DNA from: Turbatrix aceti
Lineage: Eukaryota; Nematoda; Chromadorea; Rhabditida; Panagrolaimidae
Reading direction: 5' to 3'
Length of the DNA stretch: 64,000 bases
NCBI GenBank assembly: GCA_963969345.1
Contig: OZ017767.1
Coordinates: forward strand, 8,672,355 to 8,736,354
Below are positions 51,753 through 63,783 of this stretch, piece after piece. The notes beneath the pieces were generated by a model. The model ran no database searches, was not told the DNA's origin, and saw only the letters and a program-made list of their open reading frames with translations. The number at the start of each line of letters is the position of its first letter. Positions within the stretch are counted from its first letter, which is position 1. Made by a program: the position numbers and the translations under genes.

Positions 51753-54255
51753 TCGAGAACGCCGTTTGAGGGTTTATGGGAGGATATAGTATTGCCTAAG
51801 GTGGGTGTATGGATCGTGCAAAACGACCGTAACTTGCGAAAACAGCCGGGAAAGTCGAGGTCTGCAAAAAAATATTAAAAAACACAAATCACAAAAAGTA
51901 AGAATCTGTCACGCAGTGGCACACGGCACACTCCGCATCGTTAGTGTATCAAACTAACGATGCTAGCCAGCTAACAAACAACACAAGTTATTAACTAACG
52001 CATATAAGGTCAATACGAGATTTGGATGTGATTTGTAGATGCTCACTTCAGATTAGTTTCTTCTTTTTGTGTACATGTGTGCAAGAAACCAGGTATACAT
52101 GTATATCTATCTATGACGAGTGAGATATTGGATATAGCAGGATTCAGCTAACGTATGGGTGAGTAACAACAAGCTTAGTAGGTCGCTGGATTTACATGGA
52201 ATTGAGAAAGACTCTGGCTGGCGAGGGATAGGGATAGTACACCCCAACCACAACCACAACCGCCAGACAAAGGTGTGGTGGCAGAATTTGACGCCTAAGC
52301 ATATAATAGCCATGGGTAGAAGAGACCAGAGAGGACACTTGGTGCGTGGTCATGGTCGTAGAGGAGGAGGGCATAGTAGTAACATAATAGGGTGCAATAT
52401 ATGCGTCAACGTCAACTCCAAGGAGGGGAGCGAGCAAAAGAGCAAGAGCACCCCCGAGCTCGCGACGACGCAACCGGCTCGGACTGACTTTCTGGGGGGG
52501 ATTTGGACTGACTAACAGGACTTGTCAGCGGCATGCGCAGTGGCGCAGGAAAATGGCCCTATATGGGGCTCTACTGTTTTGCTTGTTGTCGTCGTCCTAG
52601 CCAGCCGGAGGGGGGCTTAGTTGTATCTAGTTGGCTAACTGTTAGCCAACTAACAGGGTATAAGGAGAGAGAAGAGTACCAAAAAAAAAGAACGAAAGAA
52701 TGAATGCTAGCGAGCCTTGGTTTGGCGTGGATGGATGCCAGTCGTCACTCTGGGGCAGGAGGGCATTCATTCTCTGCCTCGTTCCGTTCTCTCTCTCACA
52801 CCGCTTTTCTGCTTTCATATATTGTTGTGTTATTGCCATCTCTCGCTCTCGTCCATATATGTATATACAAACAGAGCGAGGAGAAAAAAAAAGACGACAG
52901 AGAGTGAAAACACAAACGGATGGGACTAACGCGTAGTAGACACTTCTTGTGCCAACGGCGGCGGGGCGAAGGGGAGGAAGACATGGACGGTGTGCTTGGA
53001 CGGCGCGTTGCTGGCGGCGCATTTAGTGAGTGCATGCTTGTTAGGCTTTGCTATTTCATTGCCCGGACACGAGCCAACATACAGCAAAAAGGCAGTAGGG
53101 AAACGGGATTGGCACGAAGCACTTAGATCGGATCAATTCGGGGAATGAAATGCCACGGCACGTGGTGGACTGACGAATGCGACGGGGTGCAGAAAGCATA
53201 CATACGTACGCGTACGTCAACAAACACGTGTAGCTTAGTATGTTAGTAGTTGCAACGCTGAACCATGAACCGTAAATCATTTACCAACGAGGAAATTTTT
53301 TTTGGATATTTTGTTAGTCAACGACAATGTTTTTAAACAACATTGATGTTTGCAATAGTGTTTTTTTCTCGATTTTTCATGGATGGGGTTCTCCGTCCTC
53401 CTCCTCTCCTATTTTGATGTCGAGAGCGTTGATCGCATGTTAAACTAGGAGTTCTTTTTTTTATGTTGTGGAATACATAATGTAGCGTATACTCCCTCAC
53501 TCTTCGGCTTCATTTCTTCATTTCTGGATTTTTATTGCACATCGGAAGTCACAACCGGACATGTTTGGAATAGAATAACGGAACCATGAATATGTACGAA
53601 TAAATACAGATAACCCTAGACCTACTACCAAATTCTTCGCTTGGCGGAGTCATTTAAAAAAATTTTAAATCGTAAATCTTCAAAAAAAATTTTGTAACCT
53701 CCTGTCGGCTTGTTTACACGTCAGACAGAATGAATAAGATAACAACAACGATAGATGGACGGATGACGCAGGCTTTGACATGCTGACGCGCTATTTTACG
53801 CAGCGGTCAAAACATGGATGCCTTGAGGCCAAAAAGTGGCTTGCCATCGACTTCCTGATTTTTTTACCGTATTCTGATGTCTCGGCACGAAATCTTCGCC
53901 CCCTACCAAAAACGCTCTCTCGGCACGAAAACTTGCCGCTACCAAAGTTCTCTCGACACGAAAACTTCGTCCCTCCCCACCCAAAAATTCAAAACATAAC
54001 ATCTTACACATTTATAAGTACGAATAATGATAATTATATTCAATACAGACAAACGAATAAGAAACAACAAAGATAAAAATTTTCACAGCAGTAAATACAA
54101 AAAAAAACGAGAGACAGGGCCTACAAAACTAGGAAAAGAAAAATAAACAAAAAAAGATGCATCGGTATGTGAAAAAAGTATCGTAGATAATAATTGCAAC
54201 ATGGATGAACGTAAGATCTTCTTGTAGGTATTAGTATAGTAAAACAGTAAATAAA
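51753..54255. other. Intergenic, GC-mixed; no supported gene
   Basis: It contains the CNRIP1 promoter and a GC-richer stretch at 52300-53200 that is open in many frames without family resemblance (possible noncoding exons). A three-unit repeat around CTCTCGGCACGAAAACTT lies at 53878-53980. Confidence 0.45.
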
Positions 54256-54933
54256 TCATCTTCCAAGTTTAGAATATAAAACGTCTTTGAGTATTCCAAT
54301 CTGATTTGTGTACTCCTCAACCTGTGCCTTGAGTTCCCGATTACGAGCTTCGAGTCCGATGAGTTCGTCCTTCTTTGCAGCCATCTTTTCCTGTCGCTTC
54401 CTCCTCGATATCGCAGATGCAATGTTGTTTTGATCCCGTTTGTAGCGATATTCTTCTTCTGCGCTTGCGAAGACGGGTTGTTGACGGCGTCGACGACGCA
54501 TCGGGCCTCCGGATTGCTCCGGGCCGGGGCCGGGGGAGGTCGATGCGAAGGAGCAAGTTGGGGACGAAGCAGGGAAAGAGTTGGTTGTCGAGAGGGGAGG
54601 CGAAGGTCTTGGCGCGATAGGGACGAACCTCGAAGTTGTTGTGGGCGGGGTTGTTGAAATAGAAGCAGAAGCCGAAACCTCGAAGGATGTTGTTACCGGC
54701 TGATAGGGTGGCATCGTTGGCATCTGACAGAGAGCATCCTCTAGGCCTTGATTTTGGTCTAAAGAAAACTCGGTTGTTAAATCTCCGTCAGATGACAGCG
54801 ATGGAGGCGTGTCCTTACGGTAAGTCGAGAATTCATCGTCGACGACGGGGTTAAAGATGGTGGATTCAGTCGAGAAGCTCCTCGGTGATAGGCATGACGT
54901 CGATATCCTGTAAGCCCCAAAAATCAGGCTCAA
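54256..54933 (-). CDS. bZIP half of a transcription factor (separate frame)
   Basis: The open frame ends with a clear bZIP: basic region YKRDQNNIASAISRRKRQEK, then a zipper with leucine/hydrophobic heptads from DELIGLEARNRELKAQ to QIGILKDVLYSKL. Before it lie a Pro/Ser/Thr-rich linker and PMRRRRRQQ. The NNxAxxxSR core is a canonical DNA-contact signature; the zipper vaguely resembles the ATF4/C-EBP group, but I do not assign a subfamily. The frame has no ATG before the linker and overlaps the end of the upstream acidic ORF by 68 bp in a different frame. It must therefore be reached by splicing or frameshifting. A consensus 60 bp intron-like segment (GTAAGG...TTTTCTTTAG) lies inside it. Confidence 0.8.
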   Translation of the reverse strand: MSLIFGAYRISTSCLSPRSFSTESTIFNPVVDDEFSTYRKDTPPSLSSDGDLTTEFSLDQNQGLEDALCQMPTMPPYQPVTTSFEVSASASISTTPPTTTSRFVPIAPRPSPPLSTTNSFPASSPTCSFASTSPGPGPEQSGGPMRRRRRQQPVFASAEEEYRYKRDQNNIASAISRRKRQEKMAAKKDELIGLEARNRELKAQVEEYTNQIGILKDVLYSKLGR

Positions 54934-56443
54934 ATTCTTCTTCGCCGGATATTTTGAAATCCTTCAAACCAACCGAAAAATTGAAATCCATGTTACAGGG
55001 ATCGTTGAGATATTTGTCAAGTTCGGCAAAATCATCGGCATTGGTTTCATTGACGTTGAGAGAATCGGTATTACAGAAAGCATGAAGGGGCGGAGTTTCG
55101 GCAGAAAGGTTACTCGGAACTTGGAAGGAATAAGAAGAAGATGATTGCGGATAGTTGTAAAATTGTTGCTGTGCATCTTGCTGTGATGGTAAAAAGTTTG
55201 AAGTAGTCATCGTGGAAGACTCGCAGAATGTCGAGTAATCCAGGTTGTAGTCCTGAATTTGACCGAAGAATGCATCGGATTCAGGATCATCGTAGATCGG
55301 TACATGGTTGTTGTCAGAATCAGGCCCGCAGGGTGCTTCGAGTGGCGTAAGCACAATTTTCTCCTGACACGGCCAATCCACGGTACGTGGTGCGAATTGG
55401 GATTCGGAGACTACCGGAACCGGTGAGGCATTGTCGGACACCTTCCGGAACATGAGGTTTTGAGGGTTCGACAGGGGCGGCGGATGTGGGGGTGGAGGCC
55501 CAGTTAAAAACACAAACTTCGGGGGCATCGGACGGGGACCATTCCCCGCGGCCCGACGATGCCGGACCGCCGGGAGAGGTAGACGTGGACGAACATTGTT
55601 GGAAAGATGATTCGAGGAGGAATTGAGACTCGATAGAGAACATGTTTGATAATTCAATTGTGAATTCAAATGGGTTTCGGAGCTGTAAGACAAAGCGAAA
55701 CGCTGGGTACGCGAAGTTGAGCCGCCTCTCTTTCGGACGGGATCGGCTGAAAGGTCAGTGAATGAGAAAGTGCTCGATTCATCGGTGATATCCCGAGTGG
55801 AAATAACAGCAATCACATGACAAGTCACGACTCGATTATGATTTTCCGTGGCTGAAAGGTCCTCTTTTCCGTCACCACAACCTTTTGTGCCATCAGCAGG
55901 CGAAGGTGAGCAGGGATCGGGGAGAGAACATTTCCGGACCACGTGATGACGACGGGTATGAGTCATCATCGTCATCGAGTATTTTGTGAACGCGCACGCG
56001 AGCGGATGTTGTTCGGCTGTCGACCACTTGGTGTCAAGACTTTCGCTTGCAACTGACACTCGAAGGCGATCTTGCACAACCTGGACACCAAGTTGGGCAA
56101 GAACGTGCCAGATATACCGCAAAAAAATAAATTGATGCGAGAACTGGCGAAGAGCGTGTGCAATTTCGACGAAGAATGACAAACGAAAGCGCAGCCGCGA
56201 CACACAACAACAAAACTGATGAAAAAAAGTTGTGCGTCTGTCATTGGGAAAACCATAGATTGAATGCGATGTGCGTTCGCTGACCGGACTCCACCCTGGC
56301 GTCCTGGTCGCCAATTGGTCGGCGAACAACATTGCACAATTTTGTGAAAAGTTAGACATCGCGCGTACTCGTTGGTACGGACGGACGCAAACAAGTTTAC
56401 GCACTGCGGTGCACTGCACCGCTGCCCACGGGCTTGTTTGCAT
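54866..56443 (-). CDS. Acidic N-terminal half of the bZIP factor
   Basis: One frame of 525 codons. The C-terminal 220 are acidic and aromatic, like an activation domain (for example NADDFAELDKYLNDPCNMDF, EEEFEPDFWGLQDIDVM), and end at TGA. The N-terminal part (Cys/His/Arg-rich, 55700-56443) looks less protein-like and may be leader sequence, so the true start could be a later Met, such as MPPKFVF. A GTAACA donor in the codons for DPCN could splice to the TTTTCTTTAG acceptor in the bZIP frame and fuse both halves in frame. Confidence 0.6.
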   Translation of the reverse strand: MQTSPWAAVQCTAVRKLVCVRPYQRVRAMSNFSQNCAMLFADQLATRTPGWSPVSERTSHSIYGFPNDRRTTFFHQFCCCVSRLRFRLSFFVEIAHALRQFSHQFIFLRYIWHVLAQLGVQVVQDRLRVSVASESLDTKWSTAEQHPLACAFTKYSMTMMTHTRRHHVVRKCSLPDPCSPSPADGTKGCGDGKEDLSATENHNRVVTCHVIAVISTRDITDESSTFSFTDLSADPVRKRGGSTSRTQRFALSYSSETHLNSQLNYQTCSLSSLNSSSNHLSNNVRPRLPLPAVRHRRAAGNGPRPMPPKFVFLTGPPPPHPPPLSNPQNLMFRKVSDNASPVPVVSESQFAPRTVDWPCQEKIVLTPLEAPCGPDSDNNHVPIYDDPESDAFFGQIQDYNLDYSTFCESSTMTTSNFLPSQQDAQQQFYNYPQSSSSYSFQVPSNLSAETPPLHAFCNTDSLNVNETNADDFAELDKYLNDPCNMDFNFSVGLKDFKISGEEEFEPDFWGLQDIDVMPITEELLD

Positions 56444-58020
56444 GTTCTGATTTTTAGTCAGACAGGTGCGGGAAAGGAGGGACCGGGCAGAGACTGCTGG
56501 AAGAAAAAAGGTGCTAGCCTACAAATCGCACGGGGAAGAAATAATTCTTTTTGTCAAAAGTGATGTCATTCAATGGCGTTGGTGTCTGGGAAGGAGAGGC
56601 TGGGCTGGAAAAAAAGAGGTCGTGTATTTTACGTCTTTTTTTGTTTGTGTAAAAAGGCCTTGAAAAAAGAAAAGAGAAGGATGAGTCATGCAAGCACACA
56701 CTTTTTTTGTGCATAATTCTGTTGTTTTTTTTGCACTTCTACAGAGGAAAAATCACGGCCAAAGGTTTTACAAACGAAAAAAATGACAAAAAAATGAAAA
56801 TCCTTTTCGGTGATAAGCAAAGCGAACAGTCAAATCCCTCAGGGCATGTCAAAAACCCTCTTAGGATGACGTCATTTTAAAGGCATTTTAACACTGTGCA
56901 GCCCAAAACACAGGTATACCTGAGCTAGAAAACATTTCATTCGAAGCAATAAATATTAACGGAGAATTCATTAAAATATACAAATAATGATACCCTTTAA
57001 AAATGCCGAAAGTTGTAAATTTAATCACAATGATTTATCTTATCGACTTTTTTTAAAGGGAATTCTTAATTTTTTTATTTCTTAGGAAGTTTGTCAAAAA
57101 TCGTCAAAAAATAGAAAACAACGCAATTTCAGAAAATCATAACTTCACTGAGTCATGCGTCACGCCAAATATTTGACAGTCGAGATTGATCATTGATCAA
57201 CGTAAAGCTAAATACATAGTTTGAGACACATTTCGAATTTGAGAAACAGAATATTAGTAATTTTTTTCTGAATAATTGACAATAAATTTCGAAATTCATT
57301 GCTTTATTTTGATTTCGAAGTGCATATGTTTTTTGATGACACTAAAAAAAGGTAAAAACAATTTCTTTGCAAAATACTACTTTGAATGTGATATCTATGT
57401 ATACGTGTCAATCAGGAGTCAATCACTTGGCGTTCGTTGAATTTTCAACGGGTATTCAAGCCACCAAGATAGGGCAAGTTTTTCAACCTGTTTTCGGAAT
57501 GTCGATATTCGTCATTAATCATCATCTTCTCGATGTTTACGGGTCTCACAGAGTGTTAGCTTTTCGGCATTGAGTTGACATGTCATCGTTGACGGCCTCG
57601 TTAATATTGGTGGATATCAGCAATTTCAACGCGTATAAATTTATTGATGCACAAATCACTTGATTTAAATAACAAGCGAAAAAAAGGCACTAATGCATTT
57701 GATGTTATCAGAAATATTATATCATACTTTATAAGTTGACATAGAATTTACAAATCACAAAGATGCTTTCTGATGAAATTGCCACGTATATCAAAAATGT
57801 TTGCTTGTCAAGGACAAAAGCCTGAGAACCTTTTTTTGATTCTACCAATGACAAAAAACAGCTGTTAACGGTGCGTCCACCCAAACATAGCAAAAAACGA
57901 TCTTTCAAGTACACGTGAGTATTCTTTGACTGCGATATCGTTATTGCAATCTAAAAAACGAAAGGTTATTGTCATATTGTTGATGCTTCCCGGCAAGTCG
58001 AATTCTGTTTTTTACCGGCT
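56444..58020. other. Intergenic, no supported gene
   Basis: It contains the bZIP promoter side and AT-rich DNA. The open stretch at 57367-57573 begins with TTG, not ATG, and has no family match. Confidence 0.5.
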
Positions 58021-58411
58021 ATGGAATCATCTTGTAGCTCGTTGATCTTTTCCAAAACCGTAGCCGTTGATCTGTCTGCTGAAATCTGTACGATTTGTTT
58101 AGACGTTTTGGGCGATGTAACTGATCACGAGACATCTTGTCATCATCATTTTCACGTCCATTGCATCCGGAAGTTGATTGTAAGGAACATTCATTTTTAG
58201 AGAATATTTGGAACTTTTATGAAAACCTTGTCCGTTGCAGAATAAAGAAGGAATCGCAGCTCTTTGCCCCAACTGTCGAATGCCGTTGCAAAATTCAGCT
58301 TTTTGGAGTGCCGTTAGAGAAAACTGCAATCCGGCATTTTGCTGTTTTCTGATTGCTTCAAGTATTTTGGTCGTTGTATACTTTGTATACTTTAATCGTG
58401 CAATGAATTGA
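58021..58411 (+). CDS. Second tail-anchored RING-H2 protein, 2 exons
   Basis: Exons 58021-58179 and 58241-58411 encode 109 residues. Ligands are CTIC, C-x3-F-H-x2-H-C-type (CHHHFHVHC) and CPNC. The intron interrupts the RING at the same place as in the 46.5 kb gene. A C-terminal helix (FCCFLIASSILVVVYFVYF) anchors the protein. The pair are probably diverged paralogues separated by about 11 kb. Confidence 0.77.
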
Positions 58412-58657
58412 CACTTACAACTGAATTTTTGACCGTATGTGGCTTCTTCCAACATGTTTTATTTTATATTGATCTAAAAGCACAGTTTTCGCACGTATAT
58501 CGATACGCGTGCTTTAGCACACGTCAGTTTAGGTATAAATGTAAAGACGGATGTACATACGAACGCTGCCTACTCGGTGGCTGAGGTTGTTACTCATTTG
58601 TGCGTTGCTCAGTTAAGTGAATTCCACTACTCCTCAATCAGTCGTGTTGTGTTAATT

Positions 58658-58972
58658 ATGTTGTCAACAATGAAGTTTTCGATGCCCAAAACATCGTCTG
58701 AACAAACCATCGTTGACATGTCATCTCCTGAGTTCAATGAAGGCTGTCTAGAATCTCCGCGTGGTAATTTGATTGATCATCAAAACAAACCACCAAAAAC
58801 CAGCATTATTACGTCATCAATTAGGAGTTTCATCTGTAACTGTGGTTCAATCGGTTGCTGCATTTTGATCTACTGCATCATGTTTCTGATTATGTTTGTT
58901 CTCTACTTCGACGCAGATAAGTTTTGCAAGAGCGTTTGCAACCTACTCAATGCTTTCAAGCGTATGTATTAA
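58658..58972 (+). CDS. Small single-span membrane protein
   Basis: An intronless frame of 104 codons from the ATG at 58658. It has a polar N-terminus (EQTIVDMSSPEFNEGCLES), then one C-terminal helix (CCILIYCIMFLIMFVLYF) and a short basic tail. The motif VLYFDADKFCKSV parallels VLYFGVDTYNVFK in the gene at 59504. No function is recognised. Both may be RING-less relatives of the neighbouring tail-anchored proteins; that is speculation. Confidence 0.5.
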   Translation: MLSTMKFSMPKTSSEQTIVDMSSPEFNEGCLESPRGNLIDHQNKPPKTSIITSSIRSFICNCGSIGCCILIYCIMFLIMFVLYFDADKFCKSVCNLLNAFKRMY

Positions 58973-59503
58973 ATTTATATACATGCATTCTTCATATTTC
59001 TGGAAAAAAAGAAAATATGAATTCCTGAAGTGATAAAATATCTATGATTCTTTTTTTCTTTATTGAACTGAACATTTTAACTTTCCCAAAAATTTGAACT
59101 ATGTTGACCTTGTTTTATACCTAAATGCTTTGTTGCAATTGATTGCTAATGTGAGTGAGAAAGCGAGACCTCATTAATTATAAAAAAAACACACGATGAG
59201 TCAGCGGCTGATGATCACCGGAACATTTACTCCGCTTTTATAAATCAGGTGAGTGCAAAGCATTTTTTCTTCCGTAATCCTTGTTTTTATGCGATTTTTC
59301 ATTTAACAGTGTTCCATGAAAGATACGCTGTAAGTCAACGGAATCTTTGCATGTACGTGCGTACCTCGCTATCAAAACCTACTCAAAATAAAGCACGGAA
59401 GAAGGATCTAATGTAAGCACCCGACGCGTCGACACATCATCATTTTTTTTCTTGCGTTTACGTTCTGTCAGTTCGGTGCTGCACTCATTTTTTTGCCCAC
59501 TTA

Positions 59504-59800
59504 ATGGAGTTGTTGATTCCCGAAAAGTTTTCTAAAACAAACGTTGTTGACTTCCGAGCTGCATCATGCGAGGCTTTATGCGATCAAACTTTCAAAACAC
59601 CGTGCAACCAGAATCTTCTCGAAAATCAAAAAGAATCACAATCCAGTCAACAGAGCACCCTTCAATCGATCTTGGGTTCCTTCTTAGACTCCGATTCAAT
59701 TATTTTCTGCGTTACGTTATATCTACTCCTCTTGTTCATTCTGGTCGTTTTGTACTTTGGCGTTGATACATACAACGTGTTTAAAAAATTACTTTCGTAG
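59504..59800 (+). CDS. Small single-span membrane protein, paralogue of 58658-58972
   Basis: Ninety-eight codons from ATG. Polar Gln/Ser-rich N-terminus (ENQKESQSSQQSTLQS), helix FCVTLYLLLLFILVVLYF, then GVDTYNVFKKLLS. It shares topology, length and the VLYF-x-x-D element with its neighbour 530 bp upstream, suggesting a tandem pair. Function unknown. Confidence 0.5.
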   Translation: MELLIPEKFSKTNVVDFRAASCEALCDQTFKTPCNQNLLENQKESQSSQQSTLQSILGSFLDSDSIIFCVTLYLLLLFILVVLYFGVDTYNVFKKLLS

Positions 59801-60227
59801 AAGTTTTTTTAAACTTGCAGTTGCTTCAGAATAAACATAATGTGACATGAGTTTTTTCGTCAAAAAGGATTTGTGAAACATTTTTCGGACCCATCGAACA
59901 TGCTGTGATTTACACAAGACAGAAAAAAATTTGAAAACTTTGCAGAACAAGAAACGGGTCACCGATATGAATTTTCTATTATAACTAAGGTCATGCGGCT
60001 TATTTTTGCAAAAGTAGGCATTGAACTTTTTTTGAACTTTTAAAAGTCGATACACTAATAAGAAAAGATCCCTCCTGTGGATTTTTCCCATTTGGGCGAA
60101 ACTGTTTTTAAAATTTCTCTTTTCTTTTAATATCTAAATTGTATTTATTTTTGTAATTTGCAATCGCATTCGCAACGCGACGCCTTTAAAGAAAAGGCGA
60201 AGGGATCGGATCGTCTATGATTTTTGT

Positions 60228-62343
60228 ATGTCATCTTCCTCAAACAACATGGTCAAAAATCGTGTGATCGAACTGCAGTCTCTGAGGTGTTTTGCGATTG
60301 TCCTCGTTGTCGGCCATCATGTTCAGCCCGACATTTTTCCTCTGGGTTTCCTCGGAGTGGACATGTAAGTTGTCCTTAAAAAATTCGATTTATGTATTTT
60401 GACAACGTGCGATTAAACTTTTAGATTTTTTGTCTTGTCGGGGTTTCTGATGGCAATGATAATGGCAAAGAAGCCGGAAATCACCTGGCAGGTGGCAGGA
60501 GAGTTTATGTATCGTCGGCTGCACAGAATCGTGCCAATATGCCTGTTGAGTATCATTTGCACGCAGATTTTCGCCTGTTTTATCGTCGAGACGTTCAATG
60601 ACGAAAAATTCTTGAAAAACTCGTTGCATGCATTTACTTTTACGTACAACATCGAAATGAGTACTCATTCGAAGCGAGGGTACAGGAGCGATATGCAGAG
60701 GTCACTACTGGCACATTATTGGTCACTCGGCGTTGAACTTCAATTCTACCTTGTTGTACCGCTATTTTTCTTCATTGCCAACAAATTATCTGCGCGGACG
60801 AATCTTTTGTTTACGGTGCCAATTCTGAGTGCTTTCTCAATCATCGCGCAGTGTGTCTTGCTTGGAAAATTTGGCACATGGGGGGCTATAGCGGCTTTCT
60901 ACCTTATGCCGACCCGGATTTGGCAGTTTATGGCCGGCATTGGGGCGTTTTACGCTAACGAAGTCATCCGGCAGCTTGACCAGGTACCGGTCATCAAAGT
61001 TGCTATCAAAATGTTCAGGATGGTATTTGTAAGGCTGAGCTTGATTGCTCTGTACATTGTTATGACGACGATAGACATTATGCACAACGAAGGAATCACG
61101 CGAAGCATCGTGACTTACCTGACAGCTTTGCTTATCGCAATCTTTAGCTACGACCCCGATCGACCATTTCGTCCCCTGACAAACCCGGTGACTACATATA
61201 TTGGCGACGCGTCGTACTGCATTTATCTTTTTCACTGGGTGCTCATTAAGGCTATCGATGTTTTCTATTACGAACCTCGTAAGTGCACGCACGGTAATTT
61301 TGGATTCGTAATCACAGATTTCAGAACCGGCCCTGACCTGGTACGCGTGCTTTGCGTTGCCGTGTTTCGTTATTTTCCCATACATCGAGCGACCGTTGCT
61401 ACAGTACACCAAATCAAAGATTCGTCTGCTTCAAACGTGCTTACTGTTGTACATGGTTGCAGGCGGCATAATTTTAGCCACGCCGACTGATAGGAAAATC
61501 ACATTGCTTCCTGAAACCCAACAACTTCTGACCGACCCCGAGCTTCAGCCAACGTGGGCCACGGTGCCGTACTTGACAGCCAGAAATTATATTTTGGCAG
61601 TTCAGCGAGTCAACGATCAGCGGGATACCATTGGAGAAGAGTTGGAGACCATAACTGGCACGGGAAATCACACGGTTTTGCTCATTGGCAACAGTTTTGT
61701 ACGTCACATGCTTCCTGCGTTTGAATACGGTCTGCTGGACGAGTTTTCAACCCTCAGAAGTTACCATATTCTTGGATGGATGCCTCGGGAAAATGATTTA
61801 CTGTACTCCGCGTACGACAAATTGGTGAAACAGTCGAAACCGGATATTGTAATTTTAATGTTGTATTTTAATAAGGATGCCGTTCCTGAGCAATCTGCGG
61901 TTATCAGCATTCGTCAGTTTCTAACGCGCATTTCCAACTCCATCGAAGGCATAATCGTGTTTGAATCAAACTTGTTTTTCACGAATTTTAAGCCTCACAC
62001 GCTTTACGCCAGCAGAAAGTATTCGTATGCGATTCCCAGTTTCCTGGAACGAAAGGTGAAAAAAAGGCAGAAATTTTTTTTCACCTAACGTACCAGGTTT
62101 CAGGATGTAGAAGCAGAAGCAATGCTCACCGACGTCGCGTCCGGCTGTCCGAATTGTGTCTACGCGTCCTCTCTGGATGCCTTCTGCGACGATCAAGGCT
62201 TCTGTAAAGCCACAACTAGCGGAAATTTGGCTTTAATGGCGGACGATATGCATCCTTCTCCCATAGGCGCCTTTGCCCTTATTCCTACTCTACGAAACGC
62301 GTTTCGGCGCGCGAAAATGCTGATTGACCTTTCTAAGAAATGA
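60228..62343 (+). CDS. OAC-type membrane O-acyltransferase with SGNH domain, 4 exons
   Basis: Exons 60228-60364, 60425-61278, 61325-62055 and 62104-62343 give 653 residues. The N-terminal half is an acyltransferase-3 membrane domain: IELQSLRCFAIVLVVGHHV, FPLGFLGVDIFFVLSGFLM, YRRLHRIVPI, SLGVELQFYLVVPLFFFI and YCIYLFHWVLIKA. The C-terminal half is an SGNH hydrolase-like domain, with block I VLLIGNSFVRHM and the D-x-x-H block DDMHPSP. C. elegans has dozens of such oac genes, including the drug-response-related nrf-6 type; acceptor and acyl donor are unknown. The start is ATG 60228; a second Met (MVKNRV) follows seven residues later. It is complete and apparently functional. Confidence 0.92.
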
Positions 62344-62811
62344 ATGAATCGTTGGCTTGGAACATAGAACACTGACTGCACTTCCTACTATTTGGATAAG
62401 TGTGTCAAAGGAACGCGCGACAATAATAATTTCGGACTTGCGGACAATAATCATTTTTTTACCAAAATTTGTTGTTTTTTTGTTTGGAATGAGGAATTTT
62501 AAGGAAGCGAAATTGTCGTGGTTGGGAGATACAAGGAATTTCCCGGGTACCAGAGACACAAGAATCCGATTTTGTTCATGTCAGTAAAAAACATAGTTGC
62601 AAAAAACATAAAATCTCGAAATTAATGCAGCAATCACGCGGCAGATAAGCAACCGAAGCTTCGAGAAGCACCAAACAAGGCGTGTTCACGACTGACAAAG
62701 CTAGGTGTAGAGTCCTTATCAGAAGGCTTCAACCTTCCCTCAGGTTACAGCAGTTTATTGTCAGTTTTATCATTGATACCTGTCATCAACAGTTGCTCTG
62801 TCTTCGTCGTC

Positions 62812-63616
62812 ATGTCGCTTCTTCCTTCCACAATCAAGGCAGTCGATGCTGCTCTAGCCAAAATTCAAAGTCAGTTGATTCGTTGTAATTTAATTTTTCA
62901 CAACTGCGATCATTTTCAGAACAACTTACACGTTCGACTGCAGGCACCAATGCTTTTCTCAGGTATGTTGACAAAATGTCTGCATTGGCTCAACGACGAA
63001 AACAATTGTCAACTTACACCGAAGAAATGACTCAACGCATCGATGTGGTAAACGTTGAAGTGGATGACAAAATTGAAACATTGGAAGGCGAACGAAAAGA
63101 GCGCATCGCAAATATTATCCATGAATACGAAGAAAAAACCGCCAAGTTGCCTGTCATCGAAGACGTCGAATTAATCGTGGAAGAAGTCGAGCAAGAAAAG
63201 TCGTCTCCGGTTGTCTCCCCTACGGTTCAAACGGTGAAGAAGTACGTCAAAAAGTATTTGGATGACCATCCTCCGGATAAAAACAACTTCTTTCACGCGG
63301 CGGCGTGTTCTTGCTGGCAAAAATATGTTAGTCTAAATGGGAAGATGATATCGATGACGAGGTCAACACACTATTGTCCGAAGCATCATTGCCACCAACT
63401 CTGCAGTATCCATTATCGCTCAGCGACGTTGACAGCATCATTCATTCGATGAAGGACAAAAGGGATCTTTTTGTAATTCTGGACACATCCCTTCGTGTGA
63501 TTCTGACAAATCTTCCAAAGACTATTGATTCGATACTATCGTTATTTTTTAATTTACGACGGAGAATCAAAAATGTTTGCTCCGATTTCGGAGATGAACA
63601 AAAATGTAAGCTTTGA
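62812..63616 (+). CDS. Coiled-coil protein, frameshifted in this sequence
   Basis: Exon 1 (62812-62869) and exon 2 (from 62920) read MSLLPSTIKAVDAALAKIQK, then a charged coiled coil (DDKIETLEGERKERIANIIH, VELIVEEVEQEKSSP) and KYVKKYLDDHPP. Near 63334-63340 the coding continues in the next frame (WEDDIDDEVNTLLSEASLPP to RIKNVCSDFGDEQKCKL). The split follows an AAA run, so a missing A, either as a sequence error or a real mutation, is likely. No known family is recognised. Confidence 0.5.
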
Positions 63617-63783
63617 ATTTGAGTATTTCGTTTCGTGGTTGTTTCTGATCTGTACATATTGATTACCTAAAAATAAGCATTATAACTTTTAAAATAAACA
63701 AAAAACATGAAATGCTTTATAGCTGACAATAATTTCAACTTCAGTGCGACAAAAATAATAATTCTTATTCAACCATTTTTTAG

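Noticed and set aside
52642..53130. Arg/Pro-rich frames in the GC-richer spacer
   Set aside because: All six frames are partly open and no conserved motif is present.
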